DNA of 64,000 nt from Tritrichomonas musculus (lineage: Eukaryota > Parabasalia > Tritrichomonadida > Tritrichomonadidae). Shown here one piece after another: positions 54,401 to 62,351 of this stretch. Every line of letters begins with the position of its first letter. The first letter of the stretch is position 1. The notes under the pieces were generated by a model, which was not told where the DNA came from, searched no databases, and saw nothing but the letters and a program-made list of their open reading frames with translations. The stretch is from assembly GCA_039105265.1 (NCBI GenBank), contig JAPFFF010000007.1, positions 6,262,001-6,326,000 of the forward strand, written 5' to 3'. The position numbers and the translations under genes are program-made.

Positions 54401-55116
54401 TTCAGCAGTTGACGATTTATGCCACAAACACCTTCCCTTCAATTCTCAAGGTAATTGGCCGCAACATCTCAAAGAAAAGGCAGGACTTGATCGTTGAATA
54501 CAAGGAGAACGGATCACTTGAAAGCTTCCTTAAAAAGAGCAACCGTTCATCAATGTCACCTACAGATAAATTGATCATTGCTTACGGCGTTGCTCGCGCA
54601 ATGGAGTTTCTTCACAGCCATAAAATTGTTCATCGAAACTTGAAGCCAGTGAACATCATGCTTGACAAGAAGCTCCATCCGTTTCTCTCCGAGTTTTACT
54701 ATGCAAAGCAGACGCAAACAAACCTTCCATACTGCCTGCAGGAAATGACGGCCGAATTCATGCCTCCTGAGTTCTTCTCTGATTACAAATCTAACCAGAA
54801 CTCGTTCAAAGTCGACGTCTACTCGTTTGGAGTGACACTTTTCATTCTGTTGAATGAAATGAATCCTTACGCTGACATGAGCTTGGCAGACATTATTACT
54901 GGCATTCAGAGCGGTTTGAGGCCTGTTTTCGCCGAAAGTGTTGGTAAAAATTGGCGTGATTTGATTAATAGATGCTGGAATCAGGATCCAAAGAAACGTC
55001 CTTCTTTCAGCGAAATTAGAAATATCCTTGAATCCAAAAGCTTCTTAAATAGATCAATCGCTCATAAAACTTTCAATGCTTATAAGAATCATTTCAACAA
55101 ATATGATTCTAAATAA
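48487..55116 (+). CDS. SecA-type translocase motor fused to membrane segments and a C-terminal pseudokinase, 2209 residues
   Basis: Residues ~1-520 are a helical N-terminal region of unknown type. Residues ~555-1290 contain a SecA-like DEAD motor: Walker A ETGEGKS (Lys598), KVHIASSN..LANRDYM, KIIYSTFVNFECF, Walker B LLIDEADSILIDE (Asp859-Glu860), FTGTIGDSKD, SLGTNVCGRGTNI and the arginine-finger motif QARGRTARQGRKG (1246-1258). Two charged inserts interrupt it: Lys/Glu/Thr-rich at ~660-765 and poly-Asp/Glu at ~988-1025. After a helical stretch come hydrophobic segments near 1634-1655 (MLPILAGILMILLVYASSM) and 1771-1790. The C-terminus (~1935-2195) is TKL-kinase-like but has no glycine loop, HRN instead of HRD (Asn2051) and SEF instead of DFG (2068-2070): a pseudokinase. 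SecA drives protein export in bacteria and plastids; trichomonads have no plastid. Role unknown. Confidence 0.92.
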   Translation: MPILDPSSQYQLLNEINSLDKQNAIRFYMRYLRIASQNIYRNFSTFDTSLQFKKDLSESLPLIFQIFEFELPEDDFDKPIITDFYKYLYDKINKKPIFKKEKSNSVDGRYFSLYDNYETRYFQPNLFFNSQYSDTTRSWFLTDTNIAILAIQLIDDKSYFNQLIKLEIDLMAAAGFILVLTAQFTDRNMQFLLKLISENQFSEIHLNIQENDQSESFLKEIIQHNNTHLMPFKGFFYLYSHFIDKEKIDLKNAIKELKKNPRFTLVKFAKSIFDSIRKPIFSEIRPFPYYKNGFYRKNLRIFLSNVPLYDRSDNPNDLIPVETSGLALCYLSTGNFLKWKNKMVEILVDEKTSHFKKRYVIFDDLHYLNKDLFVKDMLSLGSIDPDTLDKIDLIEKKIKHNLRHSSKFQRKLIISLIKENRINDYIEYVTRGYSYFSNSLNIDFSVHRTQIYTALMACKKLLSKKNINMQKLYDEKREIENILSLNSNKYSNNINSNIANYTDKLYVLGTKFLNRMPQEKKELLNRFLLTKPNNYMEQYLGVAEEGEQNALTDFLSMTEERQDEKLKKRKEDLEKKIEELRGKCHRGFVYQVETGEGKSCIIAMIAAILALNGVKVHIASSNIKLANRDYMNSFEFFKLFKLKSAVLVHENELPIPRRKKKANEEKTTKKKVNFKNIFSKKAPTNQEDTKKQENAKESDKKETSTKSDTKKPELEKVFDKEETTTESDTKIDGEKEAKGKDDNTETTSENATEDNQNEEEEDHDFFKDNSKNYYEYHTKEKGEFEKYYNFEYYDPEQFRNSSRMNFSVCGLDSNNNINFMGPKIIYSTFVNFECFYLKMMELCPGYISNYYSKCALLIDEADSILIDEIANGTIVSKEIKSNTKEILQYVYDHKDGMDVSEMYKHITDKWKKCNKRDITLKDVERMYSEIDLVNKDDSFTKGKKYLINEIHVKNDKKKKRLIGEVLNLATDIFTDIGKGLIKELSRKEDADGEEDEDDDDDDEDDEEDDNEEAEEDEEEDDDDENSPYTTFREIIPFDFDHKGILEPNKEFGGFIQQFIAIKESKVEENKNMLIKDMSLSYLYVSHPNFVKLYSSVCGFTGTIGDSKDKKIYSEQYDLETLRVPRNSPNYRVEFPMMLCETDEERKMKIINEVLVFHRRGNPVLVIFQDLSEIDTFSYELNLRGIKYINIFDGKNDAITPDYIAGKRGAVSLGTNVCGRGTNIIAKNEPLHVIITYYTTNSRVMDQARGRTARQGRKGTCRIICKINEYLYPTIVDGSGIKATIGEFEVKNKIQSVFINFFTQKKPWIFSRDMKKQELSHYQIKEMREARVNVNRIVAYNFEFPFIMSVETFLNIQAQRIFSLLNCPNCEFSWRLFQNYVREMVLESWSLKQNETDVEFFDREENKEFKKEMKELNDLHLSVYSDEYKQKLNEINIKYESNIFKYAKVLEKNMMNLIDQLEVFLPNNISDIVESFMFIFNKVRNEYESKILDSFESMQNAYFQYDQGGFIAFQTGFRPYSLLTESGARISSKNFHKTNYIKDPELSYIKKMPNNKICWLSITEKIDDIFNKILQKINEVIGKYTCLRLFMRRTLCGCEFGVCLDLAAKNKGFDDPNCLFDKDPLLMFTISVRSMLPILAGILMILLVYASSMSEEIMKWISGFPAMFTKELGKRVATIIVSTTAPQLVHFGLDKVIKFLKKTLNKQLKKLKKAHCTLAETSVKVIECLLYIFRSKAFSKAQEKVTEILGEKIKLTLDWHKLLYNCFDPERIIKISLLFMLCMATFILNFHTRKDRIKNAKSAFESERDDANQIEKSYDRKIGDKNFEEKNDKKYEDAVNNITEKNKKHLDKKELKDDFDENAFSDDDDDDEEEWDKGTPKEKKELEEKYREKMEAEERKIEAKNDYLLEFVQNNPLEAVKKVTNYIDDKIEKFEKIQKWSNGVAELKEVFEDRNKMKKFIRMRYRGFRKPFIQQLTIYATNTFPSILKVIGRNISKKRQDLIVEYKENGSLESFLKKSNRSSMSPTDKLIIAYGVARAMEFLHSHKIVHRNLKPVNIMLDKKLHPFLSEFYYAKQTQTNLPYCLQEMTAEFMPPEFFSDYKSNQNSFKVDVYSFGVTLFILLNEMNPYADMSLADIITGIQSGLRPVFAESVGKNWRDLINRCWNQDPKKRPSFSEIRNILESKSFLNRSIAHKTFNAYKNHFNKYDSK

Positions 55117-55332
55117 ACAAATATTTATTTCATGACTTTTTTTTTTTAATTATATTCAATACAATTGAATCATGGAATCATTTAAAAAAGTACTATTGTG
55201 CTACAATTGTTTTGATTTCAGTTTATTATGTAATTTAGAACTTAAATTGGACAAAAAAAATTGATGACTATTTTGACTTGCTTTTTTCTTCAATCAAAAG
55301 CAAAACTTTGGTTGATATTTTTCAAATAAATA
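55117..55332. other. Short gap downstream of the SecA-like gene
   Basis: A T-run and an AT-rich 3' flank. Nothing else is supported. Confidence 0.4.
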
Positions 55333-55996
55333 ATGATTTTTCTTAAGGATAAAATTGAAGAACAAAGTTTTTATGGATGCGATATTCTAAAAGAAATCAA
55401 AATTGATAAGCGAAATCATTATTTCATCAACAAAAAAGGATTTATTTTTTATAAAAACAAAAAAGAAAAAAAAAAGGTTCGTCTGATGAAATGATTTTCG
55501 CATTGAAAGATATACTGGATAGTTATTTATCCAAAAAGATTGAAGTCAGATTCGGCAGATTAAAAAAACTTTTATATGTCAAAACTGATTCATTACCATT
55601 CAATACAGAAATTTTTCTAAAATATATGAAATATCAAAATATCCACTGCATTGATGTAATCAGAAAATTGAAATAAAAGAAAATTGCTTCTGTGAATCTA
55701 AAAATATCAAAGGTATTAGATTTGTTTCAAAAGATTTGAATGTTAATAATTTTGGTTTCAGAAATTTGACAAATGTTTCTGTATTTTATTATGAAAAATT
55801 GGTAAAAGCAAAATATGGTTCAAATGCATTTTCTGGATGTGAGTCACTCCAAAAATTTGAGATAGCAACTTCCTCAGATTTAGAACTATGTGACGAATGC
55901 TTTCATGGAAATATAAATCTCCAAGAATTGAAAGTTATCAATTTATGGGTTGCAATTCGCTCTTGTCAGTTTCATTTTGAAATTTGGACCATTTAG
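55333..55996 (+). pseudogene. BspA-type LRR gene relic
   Basis: From the ATG at 55333 (MIFLKDKIEEQSFYGCDILK) to 55996 the forward translation gives LRR_5-like pieces in more than one frame: FYGCDILKEIKIDK, then a non-LRR insert (KYMKYQNIHCIDVIRKLK), then LRR pieces NAFSGCESLQKFEIATSSDL and CFHGNINLQELKVINL. At least three disruptions (55482-55500, 55674 and around 55720) separate them. The gene order of LRR, insert, LRR is the same as in the intact BspA gene at 16122-18500. The relic lies just after the SecA-like gene. Confidence 0.7.
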
Positions 55997-56039
55997 TTTA
56001 ATAAATTGCATGGATTTCTGAAGAGTTATTCCTAAAAAT

Positions 56040-56505
56040 ATGATTGATCATTCTTTTGGAAATACAGGCACCAACTTTGCTTTAAGTTGTCCAAATATTA
56101 ATCCGAAAATGGCCATACATGAAATAAACAAGAAGTTTAGATCAATTTTCAACACTTTGAAAGAAAATGAGTGGTTATATAAGGAATATTTCAACATGTT
56201 GAATTTTATCGTGAAAACAGATCAATAAAATTCAACTGGTAAAGAAGCCTTTTATAGATATTTAGATTCTAGTAATTGGTAAAGAAAACTCAATGAGACC
56301 TTACTTCCAAGTAACAGCTTACACAAAAACAAAGTTGAAAGGAATGAAAAAGAGTTAATTTTACAGGTTAGACCTTCATCTCAAATAATGAGCAAGTAAA
56401 CAGCACAAGATGTTTTTGATACACACAAATATTTTCTGCAAAACGTTAATCCCAGTCAAACTTCAGGCCAAGTTTTCAATGAATTATTAAATTCGTTTTT
56501 TTAAA
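56040..56505 (+). pseudogene. Decayed ORF of unknown family, stops all TAA
   Basis: Forward translation from the ATG at 56040 reads MIDHSFGNTGTNFALSCPNI and stays protein-like for about 150 codons (GKEAFYRYLDSSNW, ELILQVRPSSQIMSK, TAQDVFDTHKYFLQNVNPSQ). It is interrupted only by a few TAA codons, with no TAG or TGA. This fits a gene decaying by CAA-to-TAA transitions. The family is not recognised. It may be the continuation of the relic upstream or a separate gene. Confidence 0.4.
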
Positions 56506-56680
56506 AAAATTGAATAAATCGATGAATTCATCTGACATGATTTTTTTTAACAAGTTTAATTAAATATCATATCAAATGATTCAAAAAATTGGATTTTATG
56601 AATTTTAATCAAGTAATTAATCAGGTAAAAGCATCATAAAAAGAAAAATGTGTACTTATAAAATATTGTATTTAGTTTAG

Positions 56681-57010
56681 TTAACAAGGTAACCAAAAAC
56701 TACATCCTTTAAAAGCATCTTTTTTGATTGAAGTTACAGACGGAGGGATTGACACTTCTGTTAAATATCTGCATCCTTCGAATGATTCTTCTTCAATTGT
56801 TGTTAAAGACGAAGGTTCTTCAAAAGTTATTTCTTCCAAACAAGTACAATTTTTGAAAGCGCATTTTCCGATGGTAGTAACAGATGACGGAATAATTACT
56901 GCCTTCAATGAAGCACAGTTACAAAAACAATAATCGTCAATTTTTGTTCCTTTATGAGCAAGCAAAAACTTAACAATTTCTTGACAATTATTCTCAGCAG
57001 CAAGTTTCAA
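56681..57010 (-). CDS. Ankyrin half-repeat plus BspA LRRs (probable 3' part of the DUF3447 gene upstream)
   Basis: Reads leftward LKLAAENNCQEIVKFLLAHK, the second half of an ankyrin repeat, then three to four BspA-type LRRs (CFCNCASLKAVIIPSSVTTI and on) and stops shortly after (KGCSFWLPC). There is no proper ATG: the first codon of the open part is a TTG within the ankyrin helix. Together with the frame ending at 57185 it forms a shorter version of the gene at 13589-15630. Only a few LRRs remain, so the 3' end may be truncated. Confidence 0.7.
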   Translation of the reverse strand: MKLAAENNCQEIVKFLLAHKGTKIDDYCFCNCASLKAVIIPSSVTTIGKCAFKNCTCLEEITFEEPSSLTTIEEESFEGCRYLTEVSIPPSVTSIKKDAFKGCSFWLPC

Positions 57011-57184
57011 AGCTGTACAATAAATCCAATTAAATTAAGAACTTTATAAAATATATAAAACAATTAAAATTCTATTAAAAAAATTTATATTTTTGAAATA
57101 TTATTTAAAAGTAAATTGATTAGAAATTGAATTAAAAAAAAAATGCTTTTTGAATCGTATTCAAAACATATTGAATTTTGAATT

Positions 57185-58279
57185 CTATTTAAAAAATTTT
57201 GAATTAAAAAAAACAACAGTTTCGTTCAAATCAATTTTTTTGTTATTAGATAAATATAACTTGACAAGTTCAAAATAATTATATTTGCACAAATAATAAA
57301 AGAAGAATCTGTTTTCATAATCAATTTCATCCAAAAGTGAAATATTATTGTAACGAAAACAACATTCAATGAAATTGTTATCAAAAACATATTTTAGGTT
57401 AAATTCAATGCTTTCTTCATTTGCTAAATTATTCTTGATATAATTGGCAATATTATTATGATGACACTTGATGGACTCATTCAAGCATTCTTCATATTTC
57501 TTATCTTCTGGCTCGACATGCAAGTTTTCAAGCATGTGAATCATGTCAGCATTATTTGAATGTATCACAAAAAGCCACAACGATGGAGTTGGTTTAACTT
57601 TACTCATAATTAAAAATTGAAAAATTTGAATTGATCCATAAAATGCACAGTATTCAATTAAACTTACTTCTTTGCCTATCAAAAATGAATTCGTCTCAAA
57701 AAGTGAATTTTTAATAACCGTAGTCGAAAGTGGAAAATTTGACTGGTTTACATAGGAAATGAATTCTTCAACTAAGTCATCACGAATTAATGAACATATA
57801 TATGATTCATTTTCACCAATTAGACGTTTTTCTTCAAAATTTTTCGGGGTTTCATATAACCTGTCAGGGAAAAAGTATACTTGATAATTCTCATCATTTT
57901 TTTGTTGTTTTCTCATTTGTTTCTTGACTGTTTTATCAATTGTTATCATTTTTGTATCAATTAGGTATAAAATTATTCTTTTGTTATCTTTGAAAAGATC
58001 AAATATTTCAGAGTTTGATAAATATGTTTTGATATCTTGGCCGACAAAATCTAATATTTTGGATATTTTGTCAAAAAAGTCATGATAACGATGATGATTA
58101 GAAGAAATCATGGAAAGAATACAAATAAATGACTTGAATTCATCTTTATGATTTTTAATTTTTTTTATGATTTTTATTAAATTTTGATAATAAATTTCAA
58201 CGTTATCTTGGTTGTCAATGTATTCTAAAAGAGCATTTTGAATGCTTTTAAAGGTATCGACGTGTTGAGAAAAATCCAT
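57185..58279 (-). CDS. DUF3447/ankyrin-type protein, N-terminal part
   Basis: A 364-residue frame from ATG 58279 (MDFSQHVDTFKSIQNALLEY). The DUF3447 signature elements are present: EIFDLFKDNKRIILYLIDTK, VSLIEYCAFYGSIQIFQFLI, SLWLFVIHSNNADMIHMLE and ESIKCHHNNIANYIKN, the last nearly identical to ESIKCHHNDITNYL in the gene at 13589. It ends inside an ankyrin repeat after KKIDLNETV; the repeat resumes as ALKLAAENN about 175 bp further on, in the same frame. The break falls at the same place as in the paralogue. Protein-binding role assumed; function unknown. Confidence 0.82.
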   Translation of the reverse strand: MDFSQHVDTFKSIQNALLEYIDNQDNVEIYYQNLIKIIKKIKNHKDEFKSFICILSMISSNHHRYHDFFDKISKILDFVGQDIKTYLSNSEIFDLFKDNKRIILYLIDTKMITIDKTVKKQMRKQQKNDENYQVYFFPDRLYETPKNFEEKRLIGENESYICSLIRDDLVEEFISYVNQSNFPLSTTVIKNSLFETNSFLIGKEVSLIEYCAFYGSIQIFQFLIMSKVKPTPSLWLFVIHSNNADMIHMLENLHVEPEDKKYEECLNESIKCHHNNIANYIKNNLANEESIEFNLKYVFDNNFIECCFRYNNISLLDEIDYENRFFFYYLCKYNYFELVKLYLSNNKKIDLNETVVFFNSKFFK

Positions 58280-58602
58280 TAATTTTTTTATTATCTGTCA
58301 AAATAAATCAATCTATATTTTTATAGCTCATTTTAAGAGTTTTTAAAAAATAAAAAATTTATTGTGAAATAAAATAAGATATATTAAGTTTTTTCTCATA
58401 TTTTTGTTCCATATAAATATATTTTTGATTAAAATATTCAATTTTTAATAATCTTTTTTATAAAATAGCATATAAATATATATATAAATAAAAAATAAGA
58501 ATATATCCAATTTTATTTACCACAAATTGAATATATATAATGAGATATAGTTGATTTGCCTAATAATATAAATTGTAAAATTCAATAAAGGAGAAATTTT
58601 TA
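58280..58602. other. Divergent AT-rich intergenic region
   Basis: About 320 bp between the start of the leftward DUF3447 gene and the rightward ubiquitin-like/VWA/E2 gene. A TCAAT word about 20 bp before the ATG at 58603 may be an initiator. Otherwise only AT-rich sequence with TATA words. Confidence 0.45.
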
Positions 58603-61194
58603 ATGAACAATTCCATATCTTTGAATGTTTCATTTGAAGGCCAAAAGCCTGAAAAGATTATAGTTAGTATGAATAGTACAGTAGATCAATTCCTTGACTT
58701 TATTAAGAAGAAATTACAAAATGACGATATCAAGTGCATTTATTTCAAAGGACGACAACTTAATCCCAACGAATTACTTTTAAATAATATAGAAGACTAT
58801 CTTACTGATGTTTATTTAGCTACTGAAAGTCTTGAACAAAAAGAAGAAGATTTTAAACAGAAATACGATGAATATCATTCAGATTATAACTCAAAGTATG
58901 ATTCAAAATTCAGAATATTTACTACAGCTTCGGCAATTTCATTTTTACATGGTGACAAAATTAATTTAAAACTTTCATATAATTATGACGAAGTGTTACA
59001 AGAAATAAAAAAGCTCATTGATTCATTTAAAATAAATACAATTCCTAAAAATTATGAAGCACATATTTATTTACCAGGAGGAATTCCTTTTAATGATAAC
59101 CATATGACACTTTCAACCTTTTTTTCTACCAAAGACATAGAAAAATATCGCCTATATGTTGTAATTACAAGAGAACTTGGTGATTTCATTGACGAAGAAG
59201 TAACAGAGCCCTGCAATTCTAGTCATTTTAATAAAAATATGCTTTCTCCACTTTTTGAGTCGACAGAAACCGGTTTGACTCAAATTGCGTCCTTTCTTGG
59301 CTATTTTTATCATGGAGGAATTTATTCTGAATTTCTTCTGAATGTTTTTGCTAAGATAACAAGATTTGCACCATTAATTACCAACCTTTTTAGAGTCATT
59401 AAAAATGAGAAATTAAACGTTCTCAATATTGTATCAATCACTGGTCCTTTGTACATGTTATTTAAGTCAATAGTACCAAAAATTGAATATGAAAACGTAT
59501 TTGAATATACTTTTCGAATTGTTTCTTTTGTATCGCTGGTTATTGGAGTTGAAACTCTCGATTTGAGAATATACGACTGTGATAAAGAAGACCAAGAAGG
59601 AGACGATAAAAAACTTGTTGAATATCTAAAAAAAGAAGATCAACAAGATCGCGTCGTCATCTGGGAATCTGATATAAATTCTTATCGTTTTGAAGGTTAT
59701 AATATCGATATTACAGATGAAAATTTTGACAATATAGATTATGTAATTCGTATTGTAAGTAAATTCATACCTGTTCCACCACAATCATTGAAATTTGTTC
59801 GTTATCCAACATTTGTCCAATGTGCAAAGGAAAACGAATTTTTACTCTTTATCAATCACAGTGACGAAGGCTTGGTAAACATCATTGATCCGAAAGTTGG
59901 AACAGTTGAACAAATATCAATTGAAAACCTTGTAATCAAAACAGGTAACCGTGATGAAGAAGATCATTTTTCAATCATCAATAAAAATCTCGTTGATCAG
60001 CTCACAATCATTTGTGTTGATGAGTCATTAACACAAAATCAATTAGTAAAAGAATTTCTTTCAAAGTTTGTTGATCAATCAACAAAGCTTAATGATACAT
60101 CAGTTTACGGATTGGTTACTTTTGGCAACAAAGTTCAAAATGATCTAGAATACTTCATGATTTCATCACAATTCATTGAAAAAATAAATAGAATTGAACC
60201 TGTTGAAAAAACACTTCTTCTTTACGATGCTTTAAATGAAGCTTTACAATTGATTTTGAAAGATCTTACTGATGATGATGAAGAGAATCATGAATATATG
60301 AATGCTGAATTCAGAGTCATTGTAATAAGTAACGATGGAATTGATGGAAATTCAACTGTTTCACCTGTAACAATTGCAAACAATTTCATCAATGAAAATG
60401 TATTGATTGACACGATTCTTGTTTCAGACAATAAAAACACAATTTTGCCCACTCTTTCAAAATTGACTGGTGGTCTTTGCATCAACATAAAAGATGGATT
60501 GAAATTCATCAATCAAGAAGGCTTCATTAATGTGAAAAAGAGATTCCGCGATTTGCCGTTTAAAGGAGAAGTTACAGAAGAAACATTTGAAAAAAATAAA
60601 TCTTTCTCTTATGACAAAGAAGTAAAAAGTCGAGAAATGGTCATAGCTAATTCTTTATTCACTTTGGCAACACCTAAACTCACGAATGATTTTCATAAGA
60701 ATAGAATTAAATCATTAAAAATCCAACGTGCTTTGGATGAATTGAAATTCATTCAAATGAATCCTTCAAATAATTTTGTCATTTATTCAAACATCATCGC
60801 TCCTGATGAGTGGAGAATATTCATTAAAGGACCTGCTGGTTCTCCTTTTGAAAATAAATGGCTCAATTGCTTCATGCGACTTCCAAATCTGTATCCTATT
60901 GTGCCGCCTTCATTCTCGTTCTTGTCAATTCCTTTCCATCCAAACGTTTCATGTGAAGGAAAAATCTCGTTTGGCTTGGTTGAGAATAGTTACAAGCGAG
61001 AATTGAAAATTGGCTTTATTATCGATGGAATCGTAAAACTTCTTGGAAACCCTGAAGAGGACTTCGTAGTTAATAGGGAAGCATATGAGATGTTCAAAAG
61101 TGATAAAAATGCTTTTCTTGACAAACAAAGAAAAAGTGAAACTGGAAAGAATGATTACAATGAGTATTTAGGTGGAATGAAAGTTTTAAAATAA
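58603..61194 (+). CDS. Ubiquitin-like x2 + VWA + catalytically changed E2 (UEV-like) fusion, 863 residues
   Basis: Residues 1-75 are ubiquitin-like (SLNVSFEGQKPEKIIVSMNS, IKCIYFKGRQLNPNELL), and a second ubiquitin-like domain may lie at ~105-195. A hydrophobic helical region follows (~225-340). A VWA domain spans ~460-640, with MIDAS-like Asp472-x-Ser474-x-Thr476 and VISNDGID around 575-581. The C-terminus (~700-850) is an E2 fold: YPIVPPSFSF and FHPNVSCEGKISFG, with His779-Pro-Asn intact but Ser789 where E2 enzymes have the catalytic Cys. So it cannot form the usual thioester and may act like a UEV, binding ubiquitin or an E2/E3. No signal peptide. It diverges from a DUF3447 gene. Confidence 0.88.
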   Translation: MNNSISLNVSFEGQKPEKIIVSMNSTVDQFLDFIKKKLQNDDIKCIYFKGRQLNPNELLLNNIEDYLTDVYLATESLEQKEEDFKQKYDEYHSDYNSKYDSKFRIFTTASAISFLHGDKINLKLSYNYDEVLQEIKKLIDSFKINTIPKNYEAHIYLPGGIPFNDNHMTLSTFFSTKDIEKYRLYVVITRELGDFIDEEVTEPCNSSHFNKNMLSPLFESTETGLTQIASFLGYFYHGGIYSEFLLNVFAKITRFAPLITNLFRVIKNEKLNVLNIVSITGPLYMLFKSIVPKIEYENVFEYTFRIVSFVSLVIGVETLDLRIYDCDKEDQEGDDKKLVEYLKKEDQQDRVVIWESDINSYRFEGYNIDITDENFDNIDYVIRIVSKFIPVPPQSLKFVRYPTFVQCAKENEFLLFINHSDEGLVNIIDPKVGTVEQISIENLVIKTGNRDEEDHFSIINKNLVDQLTIICVDESLTQNQLVKEFLSKFVDQSTKLNDTSVYGLVTFGNKVQNDLEYFMISSQFIEKINRIEPVEKTLLLYDALNEALQLILKDLTDDDEENHEYMNAEFRVIVISNDGIDGNSTVSPVTIANNFINENVLIDTILVSDNKNTILPTLSKLTGGLCINIKDGLKFINQEGFINVKKRFRDLPFKGEVTEETFEKNKSFSYDKEVKSREMVIANSLFTLATPKLTNDFHKNRIKSLKIQRALDELKFIQMNPSNNFVIYSNIIAPDEWRIFIKGPAGSPFENKWLNCFMRLPNLYPIVPPSFSFLSIPFHPNVSCEGKISFGLVENSYKRELKIGFIIDGIVKLLGNPEEDFVVNREAYEMFKSDKNAFLDKQRKSETGKNDYNEYLGGMKVLK

Positions 61195-62351
61195 AATCTT
61201 AACTAAAAAATTACTTTTTTATACCTTTTAAAATTATTTTAAGGTACAAATTTGAATATATAAAGAAAAAAAAATTTATTCATCCAGATGAATAATTGAA
61301 TGAAAAATATTTACGCATAAAATGTTTTAAAAATGCTAGATTACAAAAATGTTTATAAGACGAATTCAAAAAAACTGGAAATTCAGATAAAAATTAGAAT
61401 ATGATTTATCCAAAAAAAAAACTTAATAAATTAGTCGAAACGTTAACGTTAACATTATACAAAAGATGTTTATTTAAATTAAAACAAAATATTCTTCTAT
61501 ATTAGGAAATATTATTAGTAATTTCTATATCTGCATTTATAAAAATATTTTTAAGTTAAATAGTATGTGAAGTTCTTATAAATAGTTTTGTTTGATGTTT
61601 TCATGGGCAAAAAAGTTGAATGCATCTATTTCTAATTTTCTTGAAAAAAGTGTGAATAGGTCATGGATTTTTTTAAAAAAAAATATTTTTTTCCATCATT
61701 GCTAAAACAAAGTAATTTCTTTTTATCAAATGATTTTTTAATTATATAATTACATATTTATCAAATATATGTAAGGAAAAGCTTTAAAATTTGAAAATTA
61801 CTTCGATCTTTACTAAAAAGTAATCGAATATTAAAATATATTCAGTTTGAATTTTATTAGAAGAATCTATTATATTATGCAAAGAACTAATTCTACTTTT
61901 GTCTTTTTAAGTTTTTGATCATATTTTTTAGGTTTATCAAATATTTTTGCCTTTGAAAATTACGATTTTTTAGCAAAATTATAATTTTTTATTGTAAAAA
62001 GCACTAAAAATAAAGATTTATTCATTTTAATACTATTTTAACTAAAATATATTAAATAAATAATTCACATTTTCTTATGCAATGAGGAAGGATATTTGTA
62101 ACCTTATTTATAAAAATATAAAGAGATTTTCTATATGTTTGACCGTTATAAATGACCGTTAAAGTAGGGACAAATGGAGCAGCGACAAATGTCCCTACTT
62201 CACCTCACACATTTAATAGCCGTTATAAATGACCGTTAAAGTAGGGACATTTGTAATTTCCCAAAAAAAATTGTATTAAAATTGTATTAAATTTTGAGAG
62301 AATTACATTTTTCAATAAAAAATTGAATCTGATAAAAGTTTCATAATTATT
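61195..62351. other. Gap holding a short repeat cluster
   Basis: AT-rich with no gene, apart from the GC-richer repeats at 62141-62255 (separate entry). Confidence 0.5.
62141..62255. repeat. Direct and inverted GTAGGGACA repeats
   Basis: CCGTTATAAATGACCGTTAA plus AGTAGGGACA occurs twice (62143 and 62220 onward). Between the copies lies the inverse TGTCCCTACTT (62190-62200), so AAGTAGGGACA...TGTCCCTACTT forms an 11-bp-arm hairpin. It lies about 100 bp before the BTB-RCC1 gene. It may be a regulatory cluster or a MITE scar. Confidence 0.6.

Noticed and set aside
56040-56505. Alternative genetic code with TAA as Gln
   Set aside because: Neighbouring intact genes end at TAA and do not use it internally; decay by C-to-T change is simpler.
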